A stretch of 64,000 nt of DNA, taken from contig NZ_UZWE01000029.1 of NCBI RefSeq assembly GCF_900631945.1, positions 1-64,000 of the forward strand, given 5' to 3'. The stretch is from Paracoccus haematequi. GTDB taxonomy: Bacteria > Pseudomonadota > Alphaproteobacteria > Rhodobacterales > Rhodobacteraceae. Below are positions 16,473-25,326 of this stretch, in pieces (positions within the stretch are counted from its first letter, which is position 1; every line of letters starts with the position of its first letter). The translations under genes were made by a program, and so were the position numbers. The notes below the pieces were generated by a model. It was given only the letters and a program-made list of their open reading frames with translations, made no database searches and was not told where the DNA came from.

Positions 16473-17783
16473 TCATTCTTTCGGGCGGTTGTCGATCACC
16501 CGCTTGGCCTTGCCTTCGGACCGGGCGATACCGCCGGGATCGCGCACCTCGACCCTGGTGGACACGCCCACCACCGACTTGATGTGATGCGCCAGTTCCC
16601 TGGCCGAGGCCGCGCGGGCGTCGCTGTCGGCGTGATCCTCGGCGCATTCGACATGGACGGTCATGTTGTCCATGCGGCCAGACCGCCCCAGTTCGATCTG
16701 GAAATGCGGGGCAAGGCCCGCGCATTTCAGGATCTGCTCCTCGATCTGGGTGGGGAAGACGTTGACGCCGCGCAGGATGATCATGTCGTCGCTGCGCCCG
16801 GTGATCTTCTCGATCCGGCGCATCGACCGGGCGGTGCCGGGCAGCAGGCGCGTCAGGTCGCGGGTGCGGTAACGCACCATCGGCAGGCCTTCCTTGGTCA
16901 GCGTGGTGAAGACCAGCTCGCCCATCTCGCCGTCGGGCAGGACTTCTCCGGTCGCGGGATCGATGATCTCGGGATAGAAGTGGTCTTCCCAGATGTGCAG
17001 CCCGTCCTTGGTTTCCACGCATTCCATGGCGACGCCCGGACCCATCACCTCGGACAGGCCATAGATGTCGACGGCATGCATGTCGAAGGCCTCCTCGATT
17101 TCCTGGCGCATGGCGTTGGTCCAGGGCTCGGCGCCGAAGATGCCGACCTGCAAGGACGACTGGCGCGGGTCCAGGCCCTGGCGGCGGAATTCGTCCAGGA
17201 TCGACAGCATGTAGCTGGGCGTCACCATGATGATGCGCGGCTTGAAGTCGTGGATCAGCGTCACCTGCCGTTCGGTCATGCCGCCCGACATCGGCACCAC
17301 CGTGCAGCCCAGCCGTTCGGCGCCGTAATGCGCGCCAAGCCCGCCGGTGAACAGGCCATAGCCATAGGCGTTGTGCAGCATGTCGCCGGGCCGCCCGCCG
17401 CCCGCGCGGATCGACCGGGCGATCAGGTTCGCCCAATGGTCGATATCGGCCTGGGTATAGCCCACGACCGTCGGCTTGCCGGTGGTGCCGGACGATCCGT
17501 GGATGCGCACCAGCTTCGATTGCGGCACGGCGAACATGCCGAAAGGATAGCAGTCGCGCAGATCCTGCTTCACGGTGAAGGGGAATTTCGCAATATCCTT
17601 CAGCGACTTCAGATCCTCGGGGTGGACATCGGCCTTGATGAACTGGTTGCGGTAGAAGGGCGAGTTTTCGAAGGCGTGTTTCAGCGACCGCTTCATGCGG
17701 TGGAATTGCAGCGCCTCGATCTCGTCGCGGGATGCGGTCTCGATCGGGTCCAGATCCTTGGGATTCGGGGTCAGGTCTTCCAT
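16473..17783 (-). CDS. paaK: Phenylacetate-CoA ligase PaaK
   Basis: Activates phenylacetate with ATP and CoA, the first pathway step. The 436-residue protein is an AMP-forming ligase with the phosphate-binding loop SSGTTGKPTV (about residues 95-104), the adenine-binding region IYGLSEVMGPGV, and a C-terminal domain with the hinge-like GRSDDMIILRGVNVFPTQIE. Length and motifs are those of PaaK. It is transcribed with paaG and paaI upstream and the TetR gene downstream. Confidence 0.97.
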   Translation of the reverse strand: MEDLTPNPKDLDPIETASRDEIEALQFHRMKRSLKHAFENSPFYRNQFIKADVHPEDLKSLKDIAKFPFTVKQDLRDCYPFGMFAVPQSKLVRIHGSSGTTGKPTVVGYTQADIDHWANLIARSIRAGGGRPGDMLHNAYGYGLFTGGLGAHYGAERLGCTVVPMSGGMTERQVTLIHDFKPRIIMVTPSYMLSILDEFRRQGLDPRQSSLQVGIFGAEPWTNAMRQEIEEAFDMHAVDIYGLSEVMGPGVAMECVETKDGLHIWEDHFYPEIIDPATGEVLPDGEMGELVFTTLTKEGLPMVRYRTRDLTRLLPGTARSMRRIEKITGRSDDMIILRGVNVFPTQIEEQILKCAGLAPHFQIELGRSGRMDNMTVHVECAEDHADSDARAASARELAHHIKSVVGVSTRVEVRDPGGIARSEGKAKRVIDNRPKE

Positions 17784-17805
17784 GGTTTCCTCCCTGGAAA
17801 TGCGG

Positions 17806-18249
17806 TCAGGCGGGCAGGTGCGTGCCCTTGACGGTACGCGAATGGCCGCGGAACTCGGCCACGTGTTCGCCGTCCTGGTTGGTGATGCGGATGTCGTAGA
17901 TGCCCGACCGCCCCCGGCGCGACGTTTCCGTGGCGGTGGCGGTCAGCCGGTCGCCGATGCGGCCGGGGATCAGGTAGGTGATCGAGCAATGCTGCGCCAC
18001 GACCATCTGGTTGTAGCTGTTGCAGGCGAACGCGAAGGCGCTGTCGGCCAGCGTGAAGATATAGCCGCCGTGGCAGTTGCCGTGGCCGTTCGACATCGCC
18101 TCGGTGACGGTCATGGACAGCGTGGCCTGGCCGGGGGCGATATGGTCCAGGGTCATGCCAAGCCGCTGGCTGGCCGAATCGTTGTTCCACATGGCGCGCG
18201 CCGAGGCTTCGGCGATTTCCTGCGGGGTCATGTCGCAGACGGGTTTCAT
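17806..18249 (-). CDS. paaI: Hydroxyphenylacetyl-CoA thioesterase PaaI
   Basis: A 147-residue hot-dog-fold thioesterase that hydrolyses ring-hydroxylated phenylacetyl-CoA dead ends. The conserved GHGNCHGGYIFTLADSAFAFACN block (Asn and Gly of the oxyanion site, Asp in the helix) starts near residue 55. Its ATG overlaps the paaG stop by four bases, indicating coupling. Ends 22 bases before paaK. Confidence 0.93.
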   Translation of the reverse strand: MKPVCDMTPQEIAEASARAMWNNDSASQRLGMTLDHIAPGQATLSMTVTEAMSNGHGNCHGGYIFTLADSAFAFACNSYNQMVVAQHCSITYLIPGRIGDRLTATATETSRRGRSGIYDIRITNQDGEHVAEFRGHSRTVKGTHLPA

Positions 18250-19040
18250 CGGCCGGTGAACCGTGCGGGACGCTTTTCCAGGAAGGCGGTGACGCCTTCG
18301 GCATAATCGGCGCTGCGGCCCGCCTGCTGTTGGGCGTCGCGTTCGGCGTCAAGCTGCTGGTCCAGGCTGCGGGTCGCGGCATCCTGGATCAGCCGCTTGG
18401 TCAGACCCAGGCCCAGGGTCGGCCCGGCGGCAAGGCTGACGGCAAGCGCCTGCGCCTGATCCATCAGGTCGGCGTCGTCCACGGCCTTCCAGATCAGCCC
18501 CCAGTCGGCGGCTTTCTCGGCGGGCAGCGGTTCGGCCGTCAGCGCCAGGGCCTTGGCGCGGGGTTCGCCCAGGATGCGCGACAGGCTCCAGGTGCCGCCC
18601 GCGTCAGGGATCAGCCCGATCTTGGCAAAGGCCTGGATGAACTTCGCCGATTTCGCGGCCAGGACGATGTCGCAGGCGAAGGCGATATTGGCCCCCGCCC
18701 CTGCCGCCACGCCGTTGACCGCGCAGACGACCGGCTTTTCCAAGGCGCGGATCAGCCGCAGCGTCGGGTTGTAGAAGCTGTCCAGCGTCGCCCCCAGATC
18801 CGGCGCAGGTCCGCCCTTGCGCGGGTCGCGGTCGCCCAGATCCTGGCCCGCGCAGAAGCCCCGCCCCGCCCCGGTCAGCAGCACCGCGCGCACGTCCGAA
18901 TCGTCATGCGCCCGCTGGACGCCCTCGCGCAGCGCCAGGTGCATCTCTTCGTTGAAGGAATTCAGCTTGTCGGGGCGGTTCAGCGTCAGCGTCAGAACGC
19001 CGTCGGCAAGCGCCGACAGCACCGTCCGGGATGCGGTCAT
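18246..19040 (-). CDS. paaG: 1,2-epoxyphenylacetyl-CoA isomerase PaaG
   Basis: Crotonase-fold enzyme that isomerises the ring epoxide to oxepin-CoA and later shifts the double bond of dehydrosuberyl-CoA. The 264-residue protein has the oxyanion-hole segments AGRGFCAGQDLGDRD and NGVAAGAGANIAFACDIV, and the PaaG-type Asp in IGLIPDAGGTWSL. ATG 19040 follows GGGAGAAG. First gene of the minus-strand paaG-paaI-paaK-paaR operon, divergent from paaN. Confidence 0.94.
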   Translation of the reverse strand: MTASRTVLSALADGVLTLTLNRPDKLNSFNEEMHLALREGVQRAHDDSDVRAVLLTGAGRGFCAGQDLGDRDPRKGGPAPDLGATLDSFYNPTLRLIRALEKPVVCAVNGVAAGAGANIAFACDIVLAAKSAKFIQAFAKIGLIPDAGGTWSLSRILGEPRAKALALTAEPLPAEKAADWGLIWKAVDDADLMDQAQALAVSLAAGPTLGLGLTKRLIQDAATRSLDQQLDAERDAQQQAGRSADYAEGVTAFLEKRPARFTGR

Positions 19041-19100
19041 GGTCTTCTCCCTTGCGCGTCGATTTCTCGAAGCTCCTCGCAGAAAGCTGTTGCATAAACC

Positions 19101-19112
19101 GACCGGCCGGTC
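19101..19112. promoter_or_regulatory. Palindrome GACCGGCCGGTC, candidate TetR (PaaR) operator
   Basis: A perfect 12 bp palindrome in the 114-base region between divergent paaG and paaN. Its position between two paa transcripts and its similarity to GACCAATCGGTC in the paaJ promoter make it a good candidate site for the TetR protein encoded at the end of the paaG operon. Regulator assignment is inference. Confidence 0.55.
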
Positions 19113-19154
19113 AATGATATTCGCAAGCCGGAGGAGGAACCGGCGGAGGAGCCG

Positions 19155-20783
19155 ATGACAGACCTGTTTGCCCGACATCGCCGGATGCTGGAGGATGCCG
19201 TCCAGGCCCTTCACGCGCGCCGTTTCTGGACCCCCTTCCCCGAGGTGCCCAGCGGCAAGATCTATGGCGAAACCGCAAAGCTGGACGGCGACGCCGCCTA
19301 TGCCGCGCTGCTGGGGCGCGGTTTCGTCCTGCCCGGCCATCCCGAACAACGCCGCCTGGGCACCGAGGTCTCGCCCTGGGGCGAGGCGCTGCGAATCACC
19401 TATCCGGCGGCGGATGCGCCCGCGCTGATCGCGGCGGCGCAGGGGGCGGCGGACGCCCTGGCATCGGCCGGCGTGGAAACCCGCGTCGGCGCCTGCCTTG
19501 AGATTCTGGTCCGGCTGAACCGCATCAGCTTCCTGCTGGGTCATGCGACCATGCACACCACCGGGCAGGCCTTCGCCATGGCCTTCCAGGCGGGCGGTCC
19601 CCACGCGCAGGATCGCGGGCTGGAAGCGGTCGCCGTCGCCTGGGCCGAAATGACCCGATATGCCGACGCCGCCCGCTGGGAAAAACCGCAGGGCAAGGCT
19701 GCGGCCCTGGTCATCGACAAGCACTGGACGCTGGTGCCTGCGGGCATTTCGCTGGCCATCGGCTGCAACACCTTCCCGACCTGGAACAGCTATCCCGGCA
19801 TCTTCGCCAGCCTCGCCACGGGCAACCCGGTGATAGTGAAGCCTCACCCTGCCGCGATCCTGCCGCTGGCCCTGACCGTGCAAGTCGCGCGCGGGGTGCT
19901 GGCGGAGGCGGGCCTGCCCGCCGATGCGATCCTGCTGGCGGTGGACGAACCAGGGGCCGAGATCACCAAGCCCTTGGCCAGCGACCCCGCGGTGCGGCTG
20001 ATCGACTATACCGGATCGTCCGCCTTCGGCGCCTGGCTGCGGGAAAACGCCCGGCAGGCGCAGATCTTCACCGAGGAGACCGGCGTCAACAGCGTCGTCA
20101 TCGCCGCCGCCGACGATTTCGACGGCATGTGCGCGAACCTGGCGTTTTCGCTGTCGCTCTATTCCGGGCAGATGTGCACCTCGCCGCAGAACCTTTACGT
20201 TCCGGCGCAGGGCATAGACACCGATCAGGGGCACAAGTCCTTCGATCAGGTCGCAGCGGGCCTGGCCCAGGCCATCGACACGCTGCTGGCGGATCCGAAG
20301 CAGGCGGCGGGCATCTGCGGCGCCATCGCCAACCCGGCGACGCGGGACCGCGTGGCCCGCGCCCGTGACCAGGGCCGCGTGGTCCGTGACGGCACGCCGC
20401 TGCTGCTGGCGGTCGAGGCCGACGCCCCCGTGGCGCAGGACGAATGCTTCGGCCCCGTCGCCTTCCTGATCCCCTGCGCGGATGCCGACGACGGCATCGC
20501 CCGCGCCGCCGACCTGGCCGCGGCCAGGGGCGCCATCACCGCCGCGCTCTATGACACCGACGACGCCCGCATCCGCCGGGCCGTCGCCGCCTTCGCCCGC
20601 GCGGGCGTGAACCTGTCGGTCAACCTGACCGGCAACATCTTCGTCAACCAGTCGGCGGCCTTCAGCGATTTCCACGTCACCGGCGCGAACCCGGCCGGAA
20701 ACGCCAGCCTGACCGACACCGCCTTCGTGGCGACCCGCTTTCGCCGCGTGATGTGGCGCAGGCCGGCCGCCGCCCCCGCTTGA
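19155..20783 (+). CDS. paaN: Phenylacetic acid degradation protein PaaN (aldehyde dehydrogenase family)
   Basis: A 542-residue aldehyde-dehydrogenase-like protein of the PaaN type, with NAD-binding segments (KPHPAAILP and DYTGSSAFGAWL), the Glu of TEETGVNSVV and nucleophile Cys341 in SGQMCTSPQN. PaaN acts, or substitutes for PaaZ, at the ring-cleavage aldehyde step in some phenylacetate clusters. Because full-length PaaZ is also present, its job here may be overlapping or specific for a related substrate. Start at ATG 19155 with GGAGGAG upstream; first gene of the plus-strand transport operon. Confidence 0.88.
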   Translation: MTDLFARHRRMLEDAVQALHARRFWTPFPEVPSGKIYGETAKLDGDAAYAALLGRGFVLPGHPEQRRLGTEVSPWGEALRITYPAADAPALIAAAQGAADALASAGVETRVGACLEILVRLNRISFLLGHATMHTTGQAFAMAFQAGGPHAQDRGLEAVAVAWAEMTRYADAARWEKPQGKAAALVIDKHWTLVPAGISLAIGCNTFPTWNSYPGIFASLATGNPVIVKPHPAAILPLALTVQVARGVLAEAGLPADAILLAVDEPGAEITKPLASDPAVRLIDYTGSSAFGAWLRENARQAQIFTEETGVNSVVIAAADDFDGMCANLAFSLSLYSGQMCTSPQNLYVPAQGIDTDQGHKSFDQVAAGLAQAIDTLLADPKQAAGICGAIANPATRDRVARARDQGRVVRDGTPLLLAVEADAPVAQDECFGPVAFLIPCADADDGIARAADLAAARGAITAALYDTDDARIRRAVAAFARAGVNLSVNLTGNIFVNQSAAFSDFHVTGANPAGNASLTDTAFVATRFRRVMWRRPAAAPA

Positions 20784-20806
20784 CTAGTTCTCTGGGAGGA
20801 GACGAC

Positions 20807-21949
20807 ATGCAGAAGACCCTGACCACCACCGCCCTTGCCACCGCTCTGGCGCTTGGCGCCACCGCAGCATCCGCCGAAATCCGCATCGGCGCATCGGTCT
20901 CGGCCACCGGCCCGGCCGCCTTCCTGGGCGACCCCGAGGCCAAGACCCTGGAAATGCTGGTCGAACAGATCAACGAACAGGGCGGCATCAATGGCGAGGA
21001 GATCGCCCTGACGCTGTATGACGACGGCGGCGATCCGAACAAGGCGCGCACTTTCGCCACCCGCCTGATCGAGGATGACGAGGTGGTGGCCATCATCGGC
21101 GGATCGACCACCGGCACCAGCATGTCGATCCTGTCGGTGGCCGAGGACAACGAGGTTCCCTTCATCTCGCTGGCGGGCGCGATCGAGATCATCGACCCGG
21201 TGAAGCCCTTCACCTTCAAGACCCCGCATACCGACCGCATGGCCTGCCAGAAGATCTTCGAGGATATGCAAAAGCAGGGGATCACCACCATCGGCATGAT
21301 CTCGGGCACCGACGGCTTCGGCGCGTCCATGCAGGCGCAGTGCAAGGACGTGGTGGGCGAATACGGCATCACCGTCGCGGCGGACGAGACCTATAACCCG
21401 ACCGACGCCGACATGACCACGCAACTGACCAAGATCCGCAACACCCAGGGCGTGCAGGCGGTGCTGAACCCCGGTTTCGGCCAGGGGCCGTCCATCGTGA
21501 CGCGCAACTATCGCCAGTTGGCCATCGACCTGCCGCTGTATCAGTCGCATGGCGTGGCGTCCGACGGCTTCATTGAACTGGCGGGGGCGGAAGCCGCCGA
21601 GGGCGTGCGCCTGCCCGGCACCGCGCTGCTGATCGCCGACCAGCTTGGCGCGGACGATCCGCAGAAGCCGGTAGTGGACGCCTACAAGACCGCGTTCGAG
21701 GAGAAGACCGGCACCCCGGTCGGCACCTTCGGCGGCTATGCCAACGATGCCTTCCTGATCCTGACCGACGCCATCAAACGCGCCGGCAGCGCCGAACCCC
21801 AGGCCATCCGCGACGCCATCGAGGCGACCAGCGGCCTGGCGGGAACGACCGGCATCTATACCATGTCGCCGGAAAACCACCTTGGCCTGGATCTGTCCGC
21901 CTTCCGCATGTTGCAGATCAAGGGCGGCGAATGGACCGTGGTGGAATGA
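20807..21949 (+). CDS. Branched-chain-amino-acid-type ABC transporter, substrate-binding protein
   Basis: Periplasmic binding protein, 380 residues, with a signal peptide (about residues 1-22, cleavage after ASA) and a LivJ-type fold opening IRIGASVSATGPAAFLG. It heads a complete Liv-type set lying inside the paa locus, so the probable ligand is phenylacetate or a related aromatic acid rather than an amino acid. ATG 20807 follows GGGAGGAG; a weak start region TTGACT lies between paaN and this gene, so expression is likely from the paaN promoter. Confidence 0.88.
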   Translation: MQKTLTTTALATALALGATAASAEIRIGASVSATGPAAFLGDPEAKTLEMLVEQINEQGGINGEEIALTLYDDGGDPNKARTFATRLIEDDEVVAIIGGSTTGTSMSILSVAEDNEVPFISLAGAIEIIDPVKPFTFKTPHTDRMACQKIFEDMQKQGITTIGMISGTDGFGASMQAQCKDVVGEYGITVAADETYNPTDADMTTQLTKIRNTQGVQAVLNPGFGQGPSIVTRNYRQLAIDLPLYQSHGVASDGFIELAGAEAAEGVRLPGTALLIADQLGADDPQKPVVDAYKTAFEEKTGTPVGTFGGYANDAFLILTDAIKRAGSAEPQAIRDAIEATSGLAGTTGIYTMSPENHLGLDLSAFRMLQIKGGEWTVVE

Positions 21950-22018
21950 TCCGCCGACCGCCGCGCCCCTGATTGTTAGGACAGTCAGGGCGCGGCATCC
22001 CTGCCAGAGAGGGTCATC

Positions 22019-22891
22019 ATGCCGGAACTTCTGCAATTCCTGTTTTCGGGCGTGACGGTGGGCGCGGTCTATGCGCTTGTCGCGCTTGGCTTCACGATCA
22101 TCTACAACGCATCCGACGTGGTGAACTTCGCCCAGGGCGAATTCGTCATGCTGGGCGGGATGCTGACCTTCGTCTGCCATGCGGCGGGGCTGCCCCTGCC
22201 GCTGGCCGCGCTGATCGCCATCGCCGCAACCTCGGCCATCGGCGTGGCGATGAACAAGCTGGCGATCGAACCCGCGCGCGGCGCCCCGGTCGTGTCGCTG
22301 ATCATCATCACCATCGGCGCATCCATCTTCATCCGAGGCGGCGCGCAACTGCTGTTCGGCAAGCAGATCCACAGCTTCCCTGCCTTTTCCGGCGACACGC
22401 CGCTGCGCATCGGCGGCGCCACGATCCTGCCGCAGAGCTTGTGGGTGATCGGCGGCGCGGTGGTGGTCTTCATCGGGCTGTGGCTGTTCTTCACCCGCAC
22501 CCTGACGGGGCGGGCGGTGCTGGCCACGTCGAACAACCGGCTGGCCGCGCAACTGGTGGGCATCAACACCAATTTCGTGATGACGCTGTCCTTCGCGCTG
22601 TCGGCGGGCATCGGCGCGCTTGCGGGGGTGCTGGCGACGCCGATCACGCTGACATCCTATGACGTGGGCCTGGCCTTCGCGCTGAAAGGCTTTGCCGCCG
22701 CGATGCTGGGCGGCATGGGCAACCCCAAGGGCGCGCTTGCGGGCGGCTTTTTGCTGGGCCTGCTGGAGGCGCTGACGGCGGGATACCTGTCGTCGCAATA
22801 CAAGGACGCGGCGGCCTTCGTGGTGATCCTGCTGGTGCTGTTCTTCATGCCGCAGGGCCTGTTCGGCCGCAAATCCGTGGATCGGGTGTGA
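22019..22891 (+). CDS. Liv-type ABC transporter permease (LivH-like)
   Basis: A 290-residue inner membrane permease with about eight helices and the LivH signature NFAQGEFVMLGGML near residue 37. The cytoplasmic coupling segment AMLGGMGNPKGALAGG lies near residue 230. Second component of the aromatic-acid-type transporter; two bases separate it from the LivM-like gene. Confidence 0.92.
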   Translation: MPELLQFLFSGVTVGAVYALVALGFTIIYNASDVVNFAQGEFVMLGGMLTFVCHAAGLPLPLAALIAIAATSAIGVAMNKLAIEPARGAPVVSLIIITIGASIFIRGGAQLLFGKQIHSFPAFSGDTPLRIGGATILPQSLWVIGGAVVVFIGLWLFFTRTLTGRAVLATSNNRLAAQLVGINTNFVMTLSFALSAGIGALAGVLATPITLTSYDVGLAFALKGFAAAMLGGMGNPKGALAGGFLLGLLEALTAGYLSSQYKDAAAFVVILLVLFFMPQGLFGRKSVDRV

Positions 22892-22892
22892 T

Positions 22893-23849
22893 ATGAAGCT
22901 GACCCCCAAAACCGCCACGCTGCTGGTCCTGGTCCTGCTGGTCGCGCTGTCGCCGGTGCTGTTCCCCTCGGGCTATTACTATCGCGTCGGCGCGCTGATC
23001 TTCGTCAACGCCATCGCCGTCACGGGCATCGTCATCCTGACGGGCTATGCGGGCCAGATCAGCCTGGGCCATGCCGGTTTCGCCGGGATCGGCGCCTATG
23101 CCTGTGCGCTTGCGCCCGTGCATCTGGGCCTGCATCCGTCGCTGGCCCTGGTCCTGGGCGCCGCGATCTCGGGTCTGCTGGCCTTCCTGGTCGGCCGTCC
23201 GATCCTGCGGCTGAAGGGCTATTATCTGGGTGTGGCGACCCTGGGCTTCGGCATCCTGGTGTCCATGGTGCTGAACAACGAACGGCAACTGACCGGCGGT
23301 CCCGACGGGATGGAGGTGCCGGATCTGGGCCTGCGCGGACTGCTGAAGGATGCGGGCCTTGACCTGACCAACGGCCAGTTCTGGTATTTCCTGTGCGGCA
23401 TCGTGCTGATCCTGGGCGCATGGCTGGCGCTGAACCTGTTCAACAGCCCCACCGGCCGCGCCCTGCGTGCCCTGCACGGATCCGAGGTCGCCGCCCGCAC
23501 CGTCGGCGTCGACGTGGCGCGGCTGAAATTGCAGGCCTTCGTGATTTCCGCGGTCTATGCGTCCGTGTCGGGATCGCTGCTGGCGTTGCAGAACAAGTTC
23601 ATCACCCCGGACGTGGCGGGCTTCATGCATTCGATCGAGATGGTGACGATGGCCGTCCTGGGCGGCGTCGGCTCGGTCCTGGGCGCGATCTTCGGCGCGG
23701 CGGTGCTGACGCTTCTGCCGCAGGTGCTGACGGTGTTCGCCGAATACGAACAGCTGGTGCTGGGCCTGGTGATGATGCTGGTGATGATCTTCCTGCCGCA
23801 GGGCCTGCTGCCGTCGATCCTGCGCAAGATCCGGGGGAGGGACGAATGA
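22893..23849 (+). CDS. Liv-type ABC transporter permease (LivM-like)
   Basis: A 318-residue permease with the LivM hallmark GYAGQISLGHAGFAGIGAY near residue 51 and the coupling loop AVLGGVGSVLGAIFGA near residue 250. Its last bases overlap the start of the LivG-like gene (ATGA at 23846-23849). Confidence 0.92.
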   Translation: MKLTPKTATLLVLVLLVALSPVLFPSGYYYRVGALIFVNAIAVTGIVILTGYAGQISLGHAGFAGIGAYACALAPVHLGLHPSLALVLGAAISGLLAFLVGRPILRLKGYYLGVATLGFGILVSMVLNNERQLTGGPDGMEVPDLGLRGLLKDAGLDLTNGQFWYFLCGIVLILGAWLALNLFNSPTGRALRALHGSEVAARTVGVDVARLKLQAFVISAVYASVSGSLLALQNKFITPDVAGFMHSIEMVTMAVLGGVGSVLGAIFGAAVLTLLPQVLTVFAEYEQLVLGLVMMLVMIFLPQGLLPSILRKIRGRDE

Positions 23850-24637
23850 GCGTGCTTCTGTCAGTCGAGGGGCTGGGCATCAGCTTCGGCGGCCTAAGGG
23901 CCGTGAACGAGGTCAGCTTCACCGTCCGGCCGGGCGAGATCACATCGGTCATCGGGCCGAACGGCGCGGGCAAGACGACGCTGTTCAACATGATCTCGGG
24001 CGTCTATCGGCCGGGATCGGGGCGCGTGGTGCTGGACGGGCAGGACGTGACCGGCATGGCCCCGCATCTGCTGGCCCGGCGCGGCATGTCGCGGACCTTC
24101 CAGAACCTGCAAATCTTCCAGTCGATGACCGTGCTGGAAAACGCCATCGCGGGCTATCATCTTCAGGAACGGGGGCCGGTGCTGGCGGATCTGCTGGGCC
24201 TGCCCTCGTCCCGCCGCCGCGCGACCCAGGCGCAGGACGGCGCGCGCAAGCTTCTGGCCCGCGTGGGGTTGGACCGCGCCGCCGAACGCGAGGCCGGAAA
24301 CCTGTCCTATGGCGCGCTGAAACGGCTGGAGATCGCCCGCGCCCTGGCGCTGTCGCCCAAGATCCTGCTGCTGGACGAACCCGCCGCAGGCTGCAACGCC
24401 GTCGAGACCGAGGAGATCGATCACCTGATCGCCGAGGTCGCCCGATCCGGCGTGGCGATCCTGCTGGTCGAACACGACATGAAGATGGTGATGCGGATTT
24501 CGAACCACATCGTCGTGCTGGATCATGGCGAAAAGATCGCCGAGGGCGACCCCGCCAGCGTCAGCCGCAACCCGGCGGTGATCGCCGCCTATCTTGGAAC
24601 GGATGCAGAAACGGGGGCCGCCCATGCTGACGGTTGA
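23846..24637 (+). CDS. Liv-type ABC transporter ATPase (LivG-like)
   Basis: A 263-residue ATPase with Walker A GPNGAGKTT (about residues 36-44), ABC signature NLSYGALKRLEIARAL (modified from LSGGQ, as is common in LivG), Walker B ILLLDEPAAG and the switch His in LLVEHDMK. Overlaps its permease and the LivF-like gene. Confidence 0.93.
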   Translation: MSVLLSVEGLGISFGGLRAVNEVSFTVRPGEITSVIGPNGAGKTTLFNMISGVYRPGSGRVVLDGQDVTGMAPHLLARRGMSRTFQNLQIFQSMTVLENAIAGYHLQERGPVLADLLGLPSSRRRATQAQDGARKLLARVGLDRAAEREAGNLSYGALKRLEIARALALSPKILLLDEPAAGCNAVETEEIDHLIAEVARSGVAILLVEHDMKMVMRISNHIVVLDHGEKIAEGDPASVSRNPAVIAAYLGTDAETGAAHADG

Positions 24638-25325
24638 GGGGCTGCGGTCGCGCTATGGCCGGATCGAGGTGCTGCACGGCATCGACCTGACCGTCGAATC
24701 GGGCGAGATCGTGACGGTGGTCGGCGCCAATGGCGCGGGCAAGACGACGCTGCTGAAATGCCTGTCGGGCACGCAGCCCGCATCCGGCGGCACGATCACC
24801 TTTCGCGGCGAAAGCCTGACCGGCGTTCCCGCCCATCGCCGCCCCGCGCGCGGCCTGACCCAATCGCCCGAGGGGCGGCAGATCTTCACCAACCTGACGG
24901 TCGAGGAGAACCTGCGCCTGGGGGCCTATCTGTTCACCGACGACCGCGTGGAAAAGGACATGGAGGACGCCTTCCAGATGTTCCCGATCCTGCGCCAGAA
25001 ACGCAACCTTGCGGCGGGCGGGCTGTCGGGCGGGCAGCAGCAGATGCTGGCCATGGCCCGTGCGCTGATGGGGCGGCCGTCCTGCCTGCTGCTGGACGAG
25101 CCGTCGATGGGTCTGGCGCCGATCATCGTCCAGCAGATCTTCGATGTGGTCAGCGGGCTGAAGGCCCTGGGCGTGACCGTCCTGCTGGTCGAACAGAACG
25201 CCTTCGGCGCGCTGAAGATCGCGGATCGCGGCTATGTCATGGAAACCGGCCGCATCACCATGTCCGGCGCGGCGGCGGATCTGATCGCCGACCCGCGCAT
25301 CCGCGAAGCCTATCTGGGGATCTAG
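24624..25325 (+). CDS. Liv-type ABC transporter ATPase (LivF-like)
   Basis: A 233-residue ATPase with Walker A GANGAGKTT, signature LSGGQQQMLAMARAL, Walker B LLLDEPSMGLAP and the LivF end MSGAAADLIADPRIREAYLGI. It starts at ATG 24624 within the LivG-like gene, 14 bases overlapping, and is followed one base later by the hydratase/dehydrogenase gene. Confidence 0.92.
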   Translation: MLTVEGLRSRYGRIEVLHGIDLTVESGEIVTVVGANGAGKTTLLKCLSGTQPASGGTITFRGESLTGVPAHRRPARGLTQSPEGRQIFTNLTVEENLRLGAYLFTDDRVEKDMEDAFQMFPILRQKRNLAAGGLSGGQQQMLAMARALMGRPSCLLLDEPSMGLAPIIVQQIFDVVSGLKALGVTVLLVEQNAFGALKIADRGYVMETGRITMSGAAADLIADPRIREAYLGI

Positions 25326-25326
25326 C

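Noticed and set aside
18246..20675. A long minus-strand frame joining paaG to upstream sequence
   Set aside because: The part beyond 19040 is antisense to paaN and has the Gly/Arg/Gln-rich look of a shadow frame; paaG starts at a good ribosome binding site at 19040.
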